From JACMLD01 sp038207265 (lineage in GTDB: Bacteria > Bacteroidota > Bacteroidia > Chitinophagales > Chitinophagaceae), in NCBI GenBank assembly GCA_038207265.1, contig JBBQZZ010000003.1, positions 434,001 to 498,000 on the forward strand: a stretch of 64,000 nucleotides of DNA, read 5' to 3'. The translations under genes were made by a program, and so were the position numbers. Shown here one piece after another: positions 62,763-64,000 of this stretch (position 1 is the first letter of the stretch; each line of letters opens with the position of its first letter). A model generated the notes under the pieces. The model saw nothing but the letters and a program-made list of their open reading frames with translations. It ran no database searches and was not told the DNA's origin.

Positions 62763-64000
62763 TTAGTAGTTCGCATTTTTAACTGGTGCGCTGTCGGCAG
62801 ACGGAGGATTTTTGCTCGTCTCATCTGCAGGCACATCCCAATAATCCATAAAATTATAATCGATGGTTGCGTTGGTATAAATATTTCCTTTGAAAAGAAG
62901 TGTGGTACCATATCTACCACCACCATTGGCGATTGCGTAGGTCCAGCCCCACCTGCGGGTATCATAAAAAGAAAGCCCACGGAAAGCAAGTGCAGCCAAT
63001 CTTTCCATTGTTAATTCTTTCAAAGCCTGGCTTAAAGTCAGACCTGTACCACCAATGGCCGCAACACCAGATCCCTGGTAGGCTCTAACTTTGTCAATGA
63101 TAACAAGGCCTGCATCAATATTTCCGGTTCTCATATTTGCTTCTGCCAGCATCAGTTGATTTTCTTCAAAAGTAGGTCCTATATAAATTTCCAGTTCTCC
63201 TGGTTCACGTGTGCCTAAAATTGGAATGCCAGTAAGGCCCTTTGCAAATCCATCCACCAGTGTCCACCGGGTACTGTTGGTATTGGCATCACCATAAAAA
63301 GTGCCATTTGACGTAGAGAAGTTTGCAAGCCTTTTATCACCAGTTTTGAATTGCTCAACCAGTCGCTCACTTAGTTTGTAAGTAGTGGACTGATTGCTAA
63401 ATGCAGTTATGCCAGCTACAGAACCACCGGTGGCTGAAAAGAATGAATTAGAAGAAGATGTTCGTCCGGTAAAAACAAAATCGCCCTGTGTAATACCAGC
63501 GTTGCAAAATGTACTTACTGCTCCCCAATCGCTGGCAGACATAACCGGAATAGAAGACTTGTTTATGGTTGCAGCCGGATTTCCATTTACAAATGGTGAC
63601 AAATGATTTAATACAATATTGCGTGCCAGCATTGTATTAATTGTTCTTATCCATTGTGCAGAAGTCAAAGCTTGTCCAAGACCTACCTGGTTTTGTGTTG
63701 GAATTAATTGTGTGATCATTGAGTTGTATTCACCCTGGTTAGCAATTCCACTAAGCGTAGTCATAGCCAGGTTCAGGTTCCTGTTAGATTCAGCGATGAC
63801 AGCTGCCTGACTTACAAATTTACTTACAATAGTATTTGAATGATCAACAACCAAACCCGCATAATATATTGTTCCCAGCTGGGCATAAGCAAAACCTTTC
63901 CACCAGTAACACCATGCTTTAACTGTGTTAGCCTTGTCAACACTTAAGGTGATATTCCCAAGATTTTCTAATGTAAGGTTACATGAATTAATCATGGAGT
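62763..64000 (-). CDS. Third SusD/RagB-type lipoprotein, N-terminus outside the window
   Basis: The minus strand is open to the right edge (412 codons visible). The first in-frame Met (63995) starts in the middle of the fold and has no signal peptide, so the true start lies beyond 64000. Visible SusD features are AWCYWWKGFAYAQLGTIYYAGL near the left end, RTINTMLARNIVLNHL, EENQLMLAEANMRTGNIDAG and LTMERLAALAFRGLSFYDTRRW, followed by a short tail KNPPSADSAPVKN. The SusC partner, expected upstream, is not in view. Two Sus-type loci are thus only about 1 kb apart here, on the same strand. Confidence 0.9.
   Translation of the reverse strand, partial: SMINSCNLTLENLGNITLSVDKANTVKAWCYWWKGFAYAQLGTIYYAGLVVDHSNTIVSKFVSQAAVIAESNRNLNLAMTTLSGIANQGEYNSMITQLIPTQNQVGLGQALTSAQWIRTINTMLARNIVLNHLSPFVNGNPAATINKSSIPVMSASDWGAVSTFCNAGITQGDFVFTGRTSSSNSFFSATGGSVAGITAFSNQSTTYKLSERLVEQFKTGDKRLANFSTSNGTFYGDANTNSTRWTLVDGFAKGLTGIPILGTREPGELEIYIGPTFEENQLMLAEANMRTGNIDAGLVIIDKVRAYQGSGVAAIGGTGLTLSQALKELTMERLAALAFRGLSFYDTRRWGWTYAIANGGGRYGTTLLFKGNIYTNATIDYNFMDYWDVPADETSKNPPSADSAPVKNANY

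Noticed and set aside
1..64000. tRNA, rRNA, transposase, integrase or phage genes
   Set aside because: Intergenic gaps were read on both strands; no cloverleaf, rRNA core or recombinase motif was seen.

Overview
The window is chromosomal DNA from a member of the phylum Bacteroidota, most likely family Chitinophagaceae. The evidence is three TonB-dependent SusC/SusD-type loci, the gliding/type IX secretion genes gldD and gldE, a type IX C-terminal sorting domain, TAnnTTTG -7 promoter boxes, few Shine-Dalgarno-like sites, an AT-rich base composition, and gene orders that I know from this phylum (alaS-M23-merR; birA/rsfS-ftsH-LUD; HU/mutY-ssb-gldE-gldD). The genus call is inference. I see no rRNA, tRNA, CRISPR array, prophage or transposase gene.

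Layout. 1-4.4 kb: edge of a YbjQ-type protein, serS, and a large RND/MMPL transporter. 5-9.6 kb: a SusC/SusD pair closed by a strong hairpin terminator. 9.6-13.6 kb (mostly minus): a TlpA-like lipoprotein with gatB, then a secreted double-PDZ protein. 13.8-18.3 kb: a small membrane ORF, alaS, a membrane-anchored M23 peptidase and a short MerR-type regulator flanked by two small hairpin elements. 18.4-24.2 kb (minus): a glycine-rich type IX cargo protein, an MscS channel, a secreted propeller-like protein, lpxH, a GGCT-like protein and a LUD protein. 24.2-28.1 kb: ftsH, rsfS, birA and a small HExxH protein. 28.2-33 kb (minus): DMT transporter, purH, comEC. 33-36.7 kb: YncE/phosphoesterase, DUF4136 lipoprotein, DinB. 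36.8-40 kb: carB and a small protein. 40.3-44.1 kb (plus): M23 peptidase, bcp, a CxxCH lipoprotein and a DUF5777 barrel. 44.2-51.6 kb (minus): polysaccharide-deacetylase-like protein, LutB-like protein, DUF3109, gldD, gldE, ssb, mutY. 51.7-54.8 kb (plus): HU-like protein, TPR protein, a 31-residue basic ribosomal-type protein and rng. 54.8-55.9 kb: a non-coding repeat block. 55.9-64 kb (minus): a second SusC/SusD/lipoprotein operon, a secreted hypothetical, and the 3' part of a third SusD.

How the genes fit together. Most are housekeeping: aminoacyl-tRNA supply (serS, alaS, gatB), ribosome and RNA work (rsfS, rng, the small basic protein), DNA maintenance (ssb, mutY, HU), nucleotide synthesis (purH, carB), envelope building and quality control (lpxH, ftsH, M23 peptidases) and gliding/secretion (gldD, gldE). 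The Sus-type loci are the nutrient-uptake part. None has a linked glycoside hydrolase, protease or dedicated regulator, so their substrates cannot be read from context.

The least ordinary stretch is 54.8-55.9 kb. Four tandem units (three of exactly 156 bp) carry a 103-bp element with inverted ends. They are followed by two 174-bp units of a second family. The whole block is bracketed by a duplicated copy of the rng tail and its terminator. I found no convincing new protein-coding system; this repeat block and two unlisted small ORFs are the best leads.
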